DNA from: Theobroma cacao
Taxonomy: Eukaryota > Streptophyta > Magnoliopsida > Malvales > Malvaceae
Assembly: GCF_000208745.1 (NCBI RefSeq)
Contig: NC_030854.1
Location: 37,596,059 to 37,660,058, forward strand
DNA length: 64,000 bases
Direction of reading: 5' to 3'
Below, one piece after another: positions 13,101 through 24,744 of this stretch. A program made the translations under genes and the position numbers. The notes beneath the pieces are model-generated. The model was not told the origin of the DNA. It worked only from the letters and a program-made list of their open reading frames with translations, and made no database searches. The first letter of the stretch is position 1. Each line of letters opens with the position of its first letter.

Positions 13101-16100
13101 CCAAAGTCTGGCGCAACTCAAAAAATTGAGGATAAGACAGTGCATTTCCATGAAGGAAATAGTTGGAAATGAGGGTGATGAAGCAACATACAACATTAAT
13201 TTCAGCAAGTTGAAAAGTTTGGAACTCTGTGATTTACCACAAATTACAAGCTTTTGTTCAGGCAACCATACATTTGGGTTCCCATCTTTAGAAGAAGTAA
13301 TTATGAACAAATGTCCCGAAATGGAGATTTTCTGTAAGGGAGTTTTAAATGCGCCAATGCTGGAAAGAGTACAAGTAACAGACAAAGATGGTAAGGGACA
13401 CTGGGGTGGTGACCTTAACAGCACTGTCCAACAATTGTACGCCGAAAAGGTACTTGCTCATTTTAATTTATCTAACCAATTAGTTGTCTTTGTAAGGCTT
13501 TTTTTGTTTGTGGATGCTTTTGTTTGCTTAATTTGACTTAGGGTTTCTATTTTTTTTTTTTTCGTTTTTGTGGTTACCCATGAACTTAATCGTTCCTTTT
13601 TTGTTGGATTTTGTAGGTTGGATACAAAGGAGTGGAGTATGTAGTACTCTCCGAGTTTTCTAAGTCAACAGAAATATGGAAAGAGAATCCTGAAGGAGTT
13701 TTCAATTTCGTAAATCTTACATATTTGGAAGTTTACAAGTGTAAGAGCTTGAAGTACATATTTACTGTTTCTATGGCTTTGGATCTTCTGCAATTGAAGG
13801 AGATAAAAGTAAGAAATTGCCCTATGATGGAGCAAATAATCACAAGAGAAGGAGCAGAGGAAGCATCAATCGTGTTGCCCAGGCTTCAGTCTATAACTCT
13901 TAGGTCATGTTCCAACCTGAGGAGCTTTTCTTTGGGAAGTATTACAATGGAATGTCCATCTTTGCAATGTATCGATGCAGTTAATTGTTCAAAATTGTTA
14001 GCATTGGCATCTACATTTGTAGGAGAGAAGGATACAGAGACAGTCGCAGCCTTTTTCAATGATAAGGTTAGTCTCTGCATGGTTTCTTCACATTTAAAAC
14101 GTTTTTCTTTCCGAAGTTTAACTTGTTTATTTTGTCTGCTAATAATAGGCAAATTTAAATTCCATTATAAGAATCAAAGTAAAGTTTTTGATGCAATAAG
14201 GATTATGTATGTAGGTTGTGTGTCCAAATTTGGAGATTGTGCGACTATCCTCAATTGACGTTCAGAGAATATGGGATGACCAACTTCCTGAAATGTCTTC
14301 TTATGTTCAAAATTTAAAACAATTGACTGTCAGGGGCTGTAGAAATCTAGAAGAAGTTATCTTTATAGAAGGATTACCAGAAGATGGCATGTTGAGCCAA
14401 ATATTCCCTAAACTAGAAATTTTGCAATTCATAGGCCTTCCCAAACTCGCAAGATTCTGCCATGGAAGTTACTTTGAATTCCCCTTGTTAAGACAGCTTA
14501 TAATGAAGAACTGTCCTGCATTGAAGACATTCATCTCCGATTCTACGGTGACAAACGAAACTCTTATTTGTCAAAAAGCGAAAGGAAACAACTCAGATAT
14601 TGATTCCCCTCCTCTCTTTAGTGAAAAGGTGATTACTCCATTTGTCTTTTCTTTATCACTCTTCTTTTCTTTTTTTTTTATGTATCCTCAAGTTTTAAAT
14701 GTTTGATTCCCCTTTCCTTTGTTACATTTTTTCCTTGTTATTTAGTTGTTGAACATGAAGATCTATGATCTGCAATATTATTGACACAATCAATAAATTT
14801 AGCAGGTGGCTTTCCCTCAATTAAAGAAATTGGGAATCGTAGGGATGGCAAACTGCAGAAAGATATGGCCTGATCAACTCGTTGGTTATTCATTTTGCAA
14901 GCTAAATGATTTGTGGGTGTACGAATGCAATCGACTGTTGAGCATTTTTCCACTTAATATGAGGGCAAGACTCCAGAATCTAGAGGAGTTCCGAATAAGA
15001 GAATGTGATTCATTAGAAGAAATATTTGAACATGAAGTGCTCAATACCAACGACTTACATTCAGTGACTGCCACTCAATCCATTGCGGAAGAAACAACCA
15101 CCAATTTTGTATTTCCTAAACTAACATACTTGGAACTTTATATGCTGCCCAGATTGAGGAGTTTCTGCTCTACGATACATACTACGGAGTGGCCATCATT
15201 AAAGGAAATGTGGATATATGGATGTGACAAAGTGGAGATATTTGCTTCAGAAAATATTCGGAGCTTTGGAGAATCAACAAATCAACAAGCCCTGTTTTGG
15301 GTAAATGAGGTATTTGAACACAAAACTATGTTAAACTTTTAAACATTTGGTATGCTCTTGATTTTCAATGTTGAGTCAAAACTCAATCAAATCCAGATGG
15401 ATTTGCTTTTTTTTTTTTTTCTTATAATTCTCACAAGCATGTCTCAGTATTGCTCCAATATTGTAGCTTGCACATAAGATTTATGTTAAAATAACTATAT
15501 TCACTCAATTAAGGTGTTCTCGTCTTGCTTAACTCATATAGATGCATCATATGGCACTTTTAGATTAGGTTTTAAGGAGTGTTTCGAAAAAGATAAATTA
15601 GATGAGACAAATTCATGTACATAAAAATTTGGTATTAGGCAATTTGTCAGAAAGAATTTTTCTATACAATGATATTCAGAAAACTCAAGCAATATAACAT
15701 TTGAATTGTGTCTCCATCATTCTTATGTTGCATTCCCACCATAACATACACAGTGTGTCTCACTGTTGGCTTCAAGAGCTTAGTTTGTAGAATAAATGAA
15801 ACATTGACATCTTTAACTTTAGTCTAACACATTTGTTAATTTCCAGGTTACATTTCCCAATCTGGAAGAATTAAAATTGGAGTGGAATGACATTATGAAA
15901 GAGATATGGCATGGACAACTTAGAGCAAACTTTTTCTACAAACTAAAAGTTCTTGAGCTCATTCACTTTCCTGATCAATCAGCTGTTTTCCCACATTGTT
16001 TTATTCAGTCATTACCAAATTTAGAAAAGCTTGCTGTTAGTGAAGCTTCCTTTAGTCATATATTCCATTTTGAAGGATTTGATGGTCAGAAAAATCATGC

Positions 16101-17003
16101 ATCGGCAATCACTTCGTTGAATGAATTGGTGCTGTCTGAACTTCCTGAGCTAACACATCTTTGGAAGGAAGAATACCACCCCATACCAGCTTTCTGTGAA
16201 CTGAGAACTCTTCAAGTGCGGGATTGTGGCAAATTAAAGATTTTAGCGCCATCATCAGTGTCTTTTGAAAATTTAACAACTTTGGAAGTTTCAAGATGTC
16301 ATGGATATGTGAATTTGATAGCATGCTCAACAGCTAAGAGCCTAGTGCAACTCTCAAGAATGACCATAACTGATTGTGAGATGATAGAGAAAATCATAGC
16401 ATGTGAGTCTGAGGAAGTGAAAGGAGACATTGTTTTTACTGAACTGAAGTATTTGCAACTAAGTTGTCTACCAAATATGGCTAGCTTCTGCTTAGGGGAT
16501 CACAACTTGGAATTCCCTATCTTGGAGAAAATGATTGTGAGAAAATGCCCAAAGATGAAGATTTTCTGCCAAGGAGATTTAAGCACACCACAACTCCAAA
16601 AAGTGATATTGACAGAAGATGGAGATGAAGAAAATGGGCAGTGGGAAGGCGATCTTAAAACTACTATAAAACGGATGTTTGAAGAAGAGGTAAGTATCAA
16701 TTTAAAAGTTATTCTTATGTTGCTTTGGTTTCTTATTTTGATTTTTCAGTAGCATGCGTTAGCTTTTCCTTGTCACCCCATACTTATTAAAAGGTTGCTC
16801 AAATGAGGAAACCATACTAATATGTAAAGTAAAGCTGTTGCAGAATTAATTAGTTCATTAATTTAGCATAGAGCTTCTAACTATTTTCCTTTTTATAATG
16901 AAAATTTACTATAAAACTGTAGTTTTGGTGCTTTTCATTAATTTAAGGAACTCTTGATTAATTTTTATGATTACAGAATGTCGAAAATTCTGAAAACCAC
17001 TAA
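7190..17003 (+). CDS. CC-NB-ARC-LRR disease resistance protein (RPS2/At4g27190-like), nine exons
   Basis: Intracellular immune receptor of the CNL class, thought to detect pathogen effectors and trigger cell death. Exons read by hand: 7190-9730, 10485-10934, 11055-11795, 12616-13449, 13617-14066, 14215-14628, 14806-15309, 15847-16689 and 16977-17003, all phase 0, giving 2,267 aa ending in a short NVENSENH tail. Exon 1 encodes the coiled coil (about 25-150), P-loop GLAGMGKTS (185-193), kinase-2 KVLVVLDNVW (258-267, with Asn where LDDVW is usual), a LTSRDQ RNBS-B motif, ARLPLAIA as the GLPL motif (347-354) and an intact MHD (473-475), then the first LRRs. Exons 2-8 encode irregular LRRs with Cys/Asn-rich repeats; most end in a Glu-Lys pair just before the donor. 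Retention of intron 1 would stop at 9851-9853, giving an 887-aa protein. The gene class is certain; exon ends are strong inference. Confidence 0.88.
12191..12436. mobile_element. MITE-like element, copy 2 (NLR intron 3)
   Basis: The left end CATTTAGTCACTTAA is mirrored by TTAAGTGACTAAATG at the right end (12422-12436). The inverted match continues imperfectly for about 40 bp on each side. The element is about 246 bp, AT-rich and non-coding. It lies in the same intron position as copy 1 at 1231-1511, with recognisably similar internal sequence, so one insertion was copied by the tandem duplication. Confidence 0.7.
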
Positions 17004-17428
17004 GTTTACCTTTTAGTTGCTCAAGTTGAAGAGGGAAATATTGTTTTTGTACTTGTGAGAGGCTACATGTTCCTTGGATTGAAGTGAGATGGTAAGTAGA
17101 TCTTCTACTTCCATAATCTCCATTTTTCTACTTTATTTCCTTCACCACACCTGACTGCTTTGTTTTTGTCTCCTTCAATTTTGGATTGCCAATTAATTAA
17201 TTTTTTTATTAATTAATTTGCAGAAGAAATAACAGGGAACTGGTTTGTTTAAAAGTGCTTGATCTATATACCCTTATCAATTTATTAATTTATGAAATTA
17301 AAAAATTATCACTTATTTTTTATTATCAATTAAATTATTTAGTAGGATTTGTAACATTGAAAATGTGAAATTGCAATTAGTAACAGGAAATATGGATGGC
17401 TGATACATAGTTGAAATGTATGAATGTG

Positions 17429-18765
17429 TAACATGAAGCTGGTCATTCTCTAATTGGATATTTGCTGGGGGTTCCTCCAAAAGGTTATAGAATACCAAGC
17501 ATAGAGGAGTTGCAAGATGATAGATTTGCTACTGGAAGTGTAGACGAGTCTCTTCAAGTGAGTAAGAATATTGTTGTCATTACTACGCTTCATTAGTTTG
17601 TATTGCCTTACTGATCAAGAAAAGGAAATAGTTTGATGCTAATTTTATGTTATGATGGTAATGCTAACTTGCCAAGACAACTTAGAAGTTTTGTATATCT
17701 GCACCTTGCAGGCCAGTGCTCGTAGCATTTCACACAAGGTGAGAAGCTCTCTTTTTCTCCAGTTAGCTTCAACTATTCTGCAACTCTTGGGTTCTACCAC
17801 TGTAATTGTTTGAGGGCCCTTCTTTGGTCTTGATGACTAGATGCATGCTGCACCCACATCATTAAGTTCCTAGGTTCGAGGGCTAACAGAAGAATTGACT
17901 GAAATCTCGTCTGAAAAGCACAATAGAAATCAGATAATAGATATGACTTGTAGGATAGCAAGAGATGAAGCAACTTCAACTGGTACTAATAAAAACTATT
18001 AACTATAGTTTGATAGTCTAACAGGAATAATTTGTTCATCTGTTCTTTTGTAATGCTTTTTCTTTTAGTATCATAGGTAGGTGATGACTAAGGAAAAGAA
18101 AATTATTAAAGAATGAAATGGTCTCCAAGTCTTTATGATATAAAATGCATGGAATTTGGTTTATTTGCAGCACTTCCACTTCCAAAATATCACTGAAGGT
18201 GAGGGAAGAAATGTAGGAGGAGATGAACCACAAGCATGCTAATATTGACATTTCATAGAACTCAAGCTTTGTTCCAAAGTCAGAGCCTCATAGGTACAGT
18301 CAAACAGAGTTCATTCTACAAACCTGAGACACGCACGCATACTAAGTGCAATGGTCTTATTAATCATATGAAGAGCATCACTCGCATCATATTTCTGCCT
18401 GATGCTATGCTTTGCAGACTCTGAACAACTTTTTATGAGTGGTCTTAGGAAGCCCAGTCGCTGAGCATCGACAATTGGATGCATAGAGGGACTCCATGAT
18501 GATGTTGACAAGGTACATTCTTCTGCTCAAATGATGTTGCCATGAGGTATTTTTAGATTACTAACAGCTAAAACCTCCCACTAAAGGAAGCAGCTGGATA
18601 AAGTACTTAGATGGTTGGGTTACACTGCGATCAAGTTAGATGGGCTGCATCGAATACTATTACAATAGAAGATGCTGATGTTGGGAGGGAAATCGAGCTG
18701 GTTCGCAAGCTCTATCAGAGCATCCCTCAATCTGCTGTCCTTTGTGAGAGTGGCCTGAACAGTTG
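17429..18765 (+). pseudogene. Relic of an FtsH/M41-like zinc protease gene (VIR3/At5g27290-type)
   Basis: At 17432-17557 one frame reads HEAGH (the M41 zinc-binding motif), then LIGYLLG, PKGY and SIEELQ. This is the hallmark block of the plant plastid 'HEAGH' proteins related to VIRESCENT3, and it is followed by a GTGAGT donor. The codon just before HEAGH is TAA, where the family usually has a residue such as Gln. A second block at 18480-18512 reads GCIEGLHDDVDK before a GTACAT donor. A third at 18591-18660 reads QLDKVLRWLGYTAI and, after a frame change, QVRWAASNTI. These three blocks fall in the order expected for that family. The stop, the frame change and the missing N-terminal exons make it a pseudogene. 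Exon-like ORFs at 17712-17738 and near 17875-17985 are not assigned. The family call is from memory of the motifs, not from a search. Confidence 0.6.
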
Positions 18766-19298
18766 AAGAGTGGTTTCCACAAGCAAAAATTTCTTCATTT
18801 ATTGCCCATGATGTAACTAGCATTATAATATTAAGCGCTGTCTTCTATACTTCATGTTCAAATTGCATGTAAGTTGGCTATGATTAAAACCTTTCAGTTC
18901 AACTTGAACTCTTAGATGGTTCTGTTTTTACATTTAGCATGATCCAATGAGCAATACATGAAGATTGTACAGTCTGCAAAATCATCTTGGTCCGTTCTTG
19001 CTCATCCAGGAAAGGAAATTCAAACAAAAATCATTGTTTTCTGATGATTTTTTGTACCACAGAAACTTGGAGACAGACCAAGGCAGATTACACTCCCAAA
19101 ACAAGAGAGAAAGAACAGGAAAAAAGAACCATGTAAATTCAATAAAATTAACTTGATACATTACTGCTTTGCTCAAAAAGATACCATAAAAGAGCTCAAA
19201 ACCCCAAAATCGAAGAACCCTAAAACTAAACCATCCTATATTATACAACTGTTCAAAAAAAAGCCCCAAAAACAAAAAAGGGACCAAGAAAAAAAGGC

Positions 19299-19962
19299 CT
19301 AAAACTCCTGAGAAGCAGATCCAATATCACCCTTGCCCTTTCCCATTTTCTTTGGAAGAAGGGTTTGGTGAATGTTGGGCAAAACACCTCCATTTGCAAT
19401 GGTAACCGAACCCAAAAGCTTGCTTAGCTCCTCATCATTCCTCACTGCTAGTTGGATGTGTCTTGGAACAATTCGATTCTTCTTGTTGTCTCTCGCTGCG
19501 TTACCAGCAAGCTCTAGAACCTGAAGCGAGTAAAAAGAATTGAACTTGGGATTAGAAAAGGAGAACAGACATTAAAGGAAAAAAATGAGAGCTTGATTCA
19601 ATAACGTAATGAACAACACCAAGAAAGGCATATTGAAGCAGATTGATTAACTCATCAAATAAATCCAAATTAAAACAGAGTAAAGAAAACCATTTCCAGA
19701 TTAAAAAACAAACCCAATTTTTTTCAATAAGAACCCCAACCCCTAAAATAAAAAAACCCACCTCAGCAGCGAGGTACTCAAGCACAGCAGAGAGATAGAC
19801 TGGAGCTCCAGCGCCGACACGCTCGGCGTACTTCCCAGCCTTCAAGAACCTCGCGATCCTCCCCACGGGGAACTGAAGCCCAGCCTTCTGCGACCTCGAC
19901 ACCGACTTCGATGACTTCGGCTTCCCTCTCCCTCCTTTGGTTGATGCTCCAGTAGAACTCAT
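19299..19962 (-). CDS. H2A.X: Histone H2A.X
   Basis: Core histone variant of the nucleosome whose C-terminal serine is phosphorylated by ATM/ATR at double-strand breaks. Two exons on the minus strand, 19762-19962 and 19299-19520, join in phase 0 inside the conserved [15 protein letters not shown] segment, giving 140 aa. The N-terminal tail is rich in Ser, Gly and Lys. The histone fold contains [17 protein letters not shown] and the acidic-patch region [10 protein letters not shown]. The C-terminus is SQEF (137-140), the plant H2A.X signature, with Ser137 as the kinase target. It lacks the SPKK tail of H2A.W and the diverged docking domain of H2A.Z. The start was chosen at MSST because the upstream in-frame residues are not histone-like. 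Confidence 0.96.
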
Positions 19963-20056
19963 CTTCGAAAATCCCAAAACCCTAGATTTTGATTGTGAAT
20001 TTGGAAATGGTGACGCGGAGGTGTATTGGAATGTTTGAGAAGAAGGGTTGCGGTGG

Positions 20057-20151
20057 TTAATATAGATGGGTTTGGAGGAGTTTGATTGGCGGAGTGCAGT
20101 GTCACGAGGATTGCCAACCTGGCACGCGTCTTTTTGGTTTTCGCGGGAAAA
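20057..20151 (-). promoter_or_regulatory. H2A.X core promoter: TATA, CCAAT and E2F sites
   Basis: Read on the minus strand, a TATATTAA box lies at 20057-20064, about 95 bp before the H2A.X start codon. A CCAAT box lies at 20085-20089. A near-palindromic TTTTCGCGGGAAAA at 20138-20151 contains the full E2F consensus. E2F sites drive S-phase expression of replication and repair genes, and plant H2A.X is reported to be E2F-linked. The sites are seen directly; their use is inferred. Confidence 0.75.
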
Positions 20152-20210
20152 CCATCCCTTTTAACTTTTCGAGTGTTTTGTGTATTGTTTAAGAGTTTTC
20201 TCGGTTCTTT

Positions 20211-20527
20211 GTCGGGTTCCCGTCTCGGTTTTGCCCATGACCCAATTTTCGCCCCGACCCAAAAGGAGCCCAAACTTATTCATAACTATCTTTTACCCAA
20301 TCCAAAATATTGGGTTTTATGGGCCTCAAAAAGCCCAAAATTCCTGTTTCGTGCCCTTTTCACTTCTCCGATCTTCGTCGGGCTCTTGTCTTGGTTTTTG
20401 CCATGACCCAACTTTTACCACGACCCAAAAGGAGCCCAAAGTTTTTCATAACCAACTTTTGCCCAGTTCAAACTCTAGTTTTATGGGCTACAAAATCATT
20501 GATTTATGGGCCAAAAAAAGCCCAAAA
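20211..20527. repeat. Two-copy tandem repeat (about 166 bp) carrying six TGGGCY site II motifs
   Basis: Unit 1 starts at 20211 and unit 2 at 20377. Both begin GTCGGG, share CATGACCCAA and a CGACCCAAAAGGAGCCCAAA block, and end in TTTTATGGGC-type sequence. Six TGGGCY motifs (both orientations) lie at 20267-20272, 20320-20325, 20332-20337, 20433-20438, 20484-20489 and 20507-20512, with a seventh at 20519-20524. Site II elements are TCP-factor targets typical of proliferation and housekeeping genes. The array lies 250-560 bp upstream of H2A.X and probably belongs to its promoter. Confidence 0.7.
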
Positions 20528-21856
20528 TAGAAATAAGAGATGGGGTTCACTTCACTTTGCAACTAGTAGGAAGCTAGGCTTTCCTTTCCTCTTTTCATAG
20601 GGGTCCTATTTCAGCACATGAGATTGTTGGGGTGGTGCCAAACCTCTTTTCCTTCTTCTTTGATGCGACTATACCCATTGGTTCTAACTATCTTAGGCAT
20701 AAAAAAACACTCTTGTTTCTATGTTATGCTAATTACAAGTCATCATTTGTACACATTTTGACGTGTGAGGGATGTAAGTTTTTTAATCGAGTCGAGCTCA
20801 AGTGTTGACACTTGGATTATATCAAATCGGCTCGACTCGTTTACACCCCCAAGTAGTAGCATTGACACTTACATTATATCAACTTGGTTCAACTCGATTG
20901 ATTTTTATCTTATTACCTTTAATATATGACAAATTTCATAAAGTAATTGTGACGAAAATTTATATTATTATATAAAGTTTTATTTTTTTTATATAAAAGA
21001 ATGGATTTTGACATAAGAATTTTCCATCATAAAAGAAGAGCTTGGAATGTTTATATAATGTTCATTGATCATTACTCCACTCCAATGGGTCAAAAGTGCA
21101 CCTTGATTGGTATAGCCAAAGGAAATACTTGATTTTAAAGATGTCCTCAACCTCAAGTTGCCAAATTTTCCACATTGCTTGCCAGCATAACCAATATGCA
21201 TTGATCCCGAGCCTAAAAAGAGTGGCAAAAGCCCCATCAAAGAGATTCCTCTCAGGACAATTTTTGTCAATATTCTCCATAACAGCAGCTCTGTGTGCCC
21301 TCGTGCTTTATAAAACAAAAGGGGAGGGGGAGTTGATAGGGTTACTTTGTATTTTCTTCCTTCTTCCTCTCCTTACAATGAGCATGTTTTGGATTAAAAA
21401 TCAGATATTTTGATGATTAAAATTTAAATTACGAAAATAGAAATATTTGATAAAATGAAATTATAATACATCTCGTCGTGTAACTTAATAGTTAGTAAAT
21501 TCTTATATATACATTAGTACACAATCAAAGAACATTGCAAGGGAGATGAAATAGTTCAAAAACATTGGAGTAATACATAAAATCAAATACAAAGCGTAGC
21601 CTATGAATGTTTCATTGTTTCCATTGACACATGTGGGGAAAAAGAGAAAGATAAAACAAGTTAAAACTCTTTGGGGGTGAAAGAGAAAGATAAAAAAGGG
21701 AGGCATGAGAAGGTAGCCAAAAATGCAAAAGAGGCCAAAAGATATGAAAGGAAAAAGTGGGGAAGAATGATGTGGTTAAATTTGGTCCATTCAACAAACA
21801 AACATATCAAAGAGGGGAAGGGGGCTGGATAAATATTTTATTATAAATATATATAC

Positions 21857-21874
21857 TCTCTCTCTCTCTCTCTC
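21857..21874. repeat. (CT)9 microsatellite
   Basis: A short CT dinucleotide run directly after an AT-rich tract. Confidence 0.9.
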
Positions 21875-22379
21875 CACCCTTATGGAAAGAGGCTAAGCCA
21901 CAAGAATCCAAAAACTGTTCCTAGTTGTTGACCCAACACCAATGCTTCCAAAACCATTGTGGACTGTGGGCTGCCTATAATAATAGTAAAAAGACCCCAA
22001 AGCTGCCCCTTTGACAGTGAAGTTCACAGACAATGACAGCAGAGAGAGATGCTAGCTGTTTTGTTTTTGCTCCATGAGTCATTTTTGCAATATTCTTTTC
22101 TCTTTTTTTTTTTTTTTGGGTTATGATTATTTTTGATGCAAAAGTGTTCCACCAGACCCAGAGCATTTTCTTTCTTTTTAGGATAATTACAAGGACAGTG
22201 TCACAGTTGGCAGTGCTCCAGATCGTTCATGATTCAACACGCGCTTCTCAATCTCTTTTTTTATAATATTATATACGTTACTAATATTAGTAATAATTTA
22301 TAAAAATGATTAATAATACGCGCTTCTCATTTTATCATAGTAGTAGATTTAATCTATAGATCATAATTTATAACAATTA

Positions 22380-22810
22380 AATTTTATATCATTTAAAATT
22401 AGTATTTTTAATTCAATCATTAATAATATTAAAAAAAATTTATTATTTATATTGATTAGATATCTAATTATACTTATATGATATTTTTTTACTAATATTA
22501 TATTGAATCAGATGGTATGACATTGAAACGAATGACATGATATTTTTACAATTTACACATAAAGATGCAACCCGATGACTTGAAGGCATAATTAAAATTT
22601 TGTCATGTTATTAAATTTAATGTCACATCAATAAAAATATATTATGAATTATGATCAAATATTATATTAATATAAATAACGAAAAATTTTTAACACTATT
22701 GATGATTGGATTGATATTGTCAATTTTAGAAAAAATAAAAATTTAATTGTTATAAATTATTATACATGAATTACTTCACTACTTTGACAAAATATAAAGA
22801 CTAATTATAT
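22380..22810. repeat. AT-rich dispersed repeat, second copy
   Basis: This non-coding stretch shares several ordered blocks with 2988-3770, including TTAAAAAAAATTTATTAT-like and ATATTAATATAAATAA-like segments. Both probably derive from one transposon family. Ends and target-site duplications could not be set by eye. Confidence 0.4.
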
Positions 22811-24728
22811 AAGTTGATCTAATACATAATAATCAAATAGTCATTGCTATTCAGTGTATAATCTTTCAAAATACATAAAATTCAAGTTATATAGATTGTT
22901 CAGTTTTTATAAAATTGTAAAAAATATTATGTATCAAAAAATTTAACATTAATATTCAAATGAAACTTGATCGGTGAGTCAATTCTTTGAGATTAAACAA
23001 ATAAATCTACCATAATGCTTGTACATCATAAGCTTAACACGACACGATTAATCTCGTATTTTATGAGATACGATATTTTAACAATTGGTTTGTGGATAAT
23101 TATGGAGATATGAATTAACTAATGACACTAGTTAAAACAGACCATATTTTAGTGGGAAATCCATACCAAATCCAAAGCGACCGTGTGATTAGCACAACAT
23201 GGTGCTGCACTCAAAGCATTACTTAATACCACTCCCATGTTATAATAAGAGGATTATGCCATTCAGGTCAAGGAAATGTCCTGGAAATTTCACAAGGAGA
23301 ACAGCTTTTCATGCTGTTATCTTCATATTTTTGGCCTTTCTTATTTATTTCTTTGTACCTAAAAGCTGGAATAAAGGGTAAGGGAAAGGGGGACAAAGTG
23401 TCAGAACCAGTTGAATGTTTATACCAAATGAACTTGGAAGAAAATACAACATTGTTGCTAGGTTAGATAAATTTTAGTATTAAGTAGTAGGTAAGCCAAA
23501 CATTGCCATAAATGAGGTAGAATTTTAATTGTGGTAGGGTGGAGCTAATCAATTTTTGTTAAAAAGTTAAAAGATGAAAATGAATAAAAGTTAAAAAATT
23601 TTAAAAATTAATACATTACATTTAAACAACAATCAAAAGATTTATAATAAAAAATAATTTTATATAATATATAAATAAAAAAAAGAAAAACTTACAAAAA
23701 AATTTATGCTTGACAATGTTTTTTAAATTTATAAAATATAACGCATAAAATATAAGTAATTAAATATGATATATAGAATTTCACACAATAATTAAATAAT
23801 ATAAATAGAAAGAAGAATATAAAAAAAAACTTTACCCTATCAAAGTTCACAAGATCATAAATATATCTTTTAAAGAATGAAATGTATTTCAATAGTTAAT
23901 TACATAAGAGAGAGTAAAGTAAAATAAAAGAACAAAAACAAAAAATGAATGAGAAAAAGAAAGAGATGGAGAAAGAAACTTCAATAAATTTAAATTAGGA
24001 TAACGTTGATTAAGATTTGTAGAGTTATTTGATTATTTATTATTTATATTAATTATTAAATAAAAAATTATTTTAAAGAGTATTAGAAATATATTATAAA
24101 TAAAATATTACAAAATTTTTGAAGAAACCATCGCCTCCATAAATATACTACTCTCCAAAATTATTAAAAATATATAATAATTAATTTTTTTTTAAAATAT
24201 TGAAAGAGCCATGGCTCCCATAACAATACCACCCTCCGGCCCTGATTGTAGGAGTAAGAAATAAGATTTATAACCTCTTCACCTAATCCCATAAGATCGA
24301 AAAAAAAAATTAATCCTTGTAAATTGAAAAAAAATCACTAAAAATAAACTACAAACGTTTGATTTATTTTCATTAAGAAATCTATGATAAAAAAAGTAAA
24401 AAAATCTAAAGTAAATTTTATCCGATATCAATTATTAATGTAAATAGGGCATTTGGTACGAGTAATGTACGAGGAACAATGTTTTAATGAGATTTTGGAA
24501 AATCCAACTTTAGAATGAAATATATGTATATACCGTACATCTTGACAAACATATGGTAGGAACTATGTTCCTGCATTGAAGTAGTTTGTATTGTTAGGAA
24601 TATGACATGACTTTTCCTGGTTTGCCATGCCAATTCTTAAATGATTGTAAACCTAAATCAAGGTAAATTTGCCAAAAGCATCAAATGAATTATGAGACAG
24701 TGACAGGGTGAGAGATGGAGAGAGATAA

Positions 24729-24744
24729 GGGGGGGGGGGGGGGG
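24729..24744. repeat. G16 homopolymer
   Basis: Sixteen consecutive G residues followed by a purine-rich (G/A) tract to about 24797. It may form unusual DNA structure, and its length is likely uncertain in the assembly. Confidence 0.9.

Noticed and set aside
17003..17430. Further NLR exons after the short exon 9
   Set aside because: Exon 9 reaches an in-frame stop at 17001-17003, and the following sequence has no LRR character; it fits a 3' UTR.
20086..20600. Overlapping plus-strand ORFs of about 100 codons upstream of H2A.X
   Set aside because: They read through the tandem repeat and site II array in three frames and have no conserved protein character.
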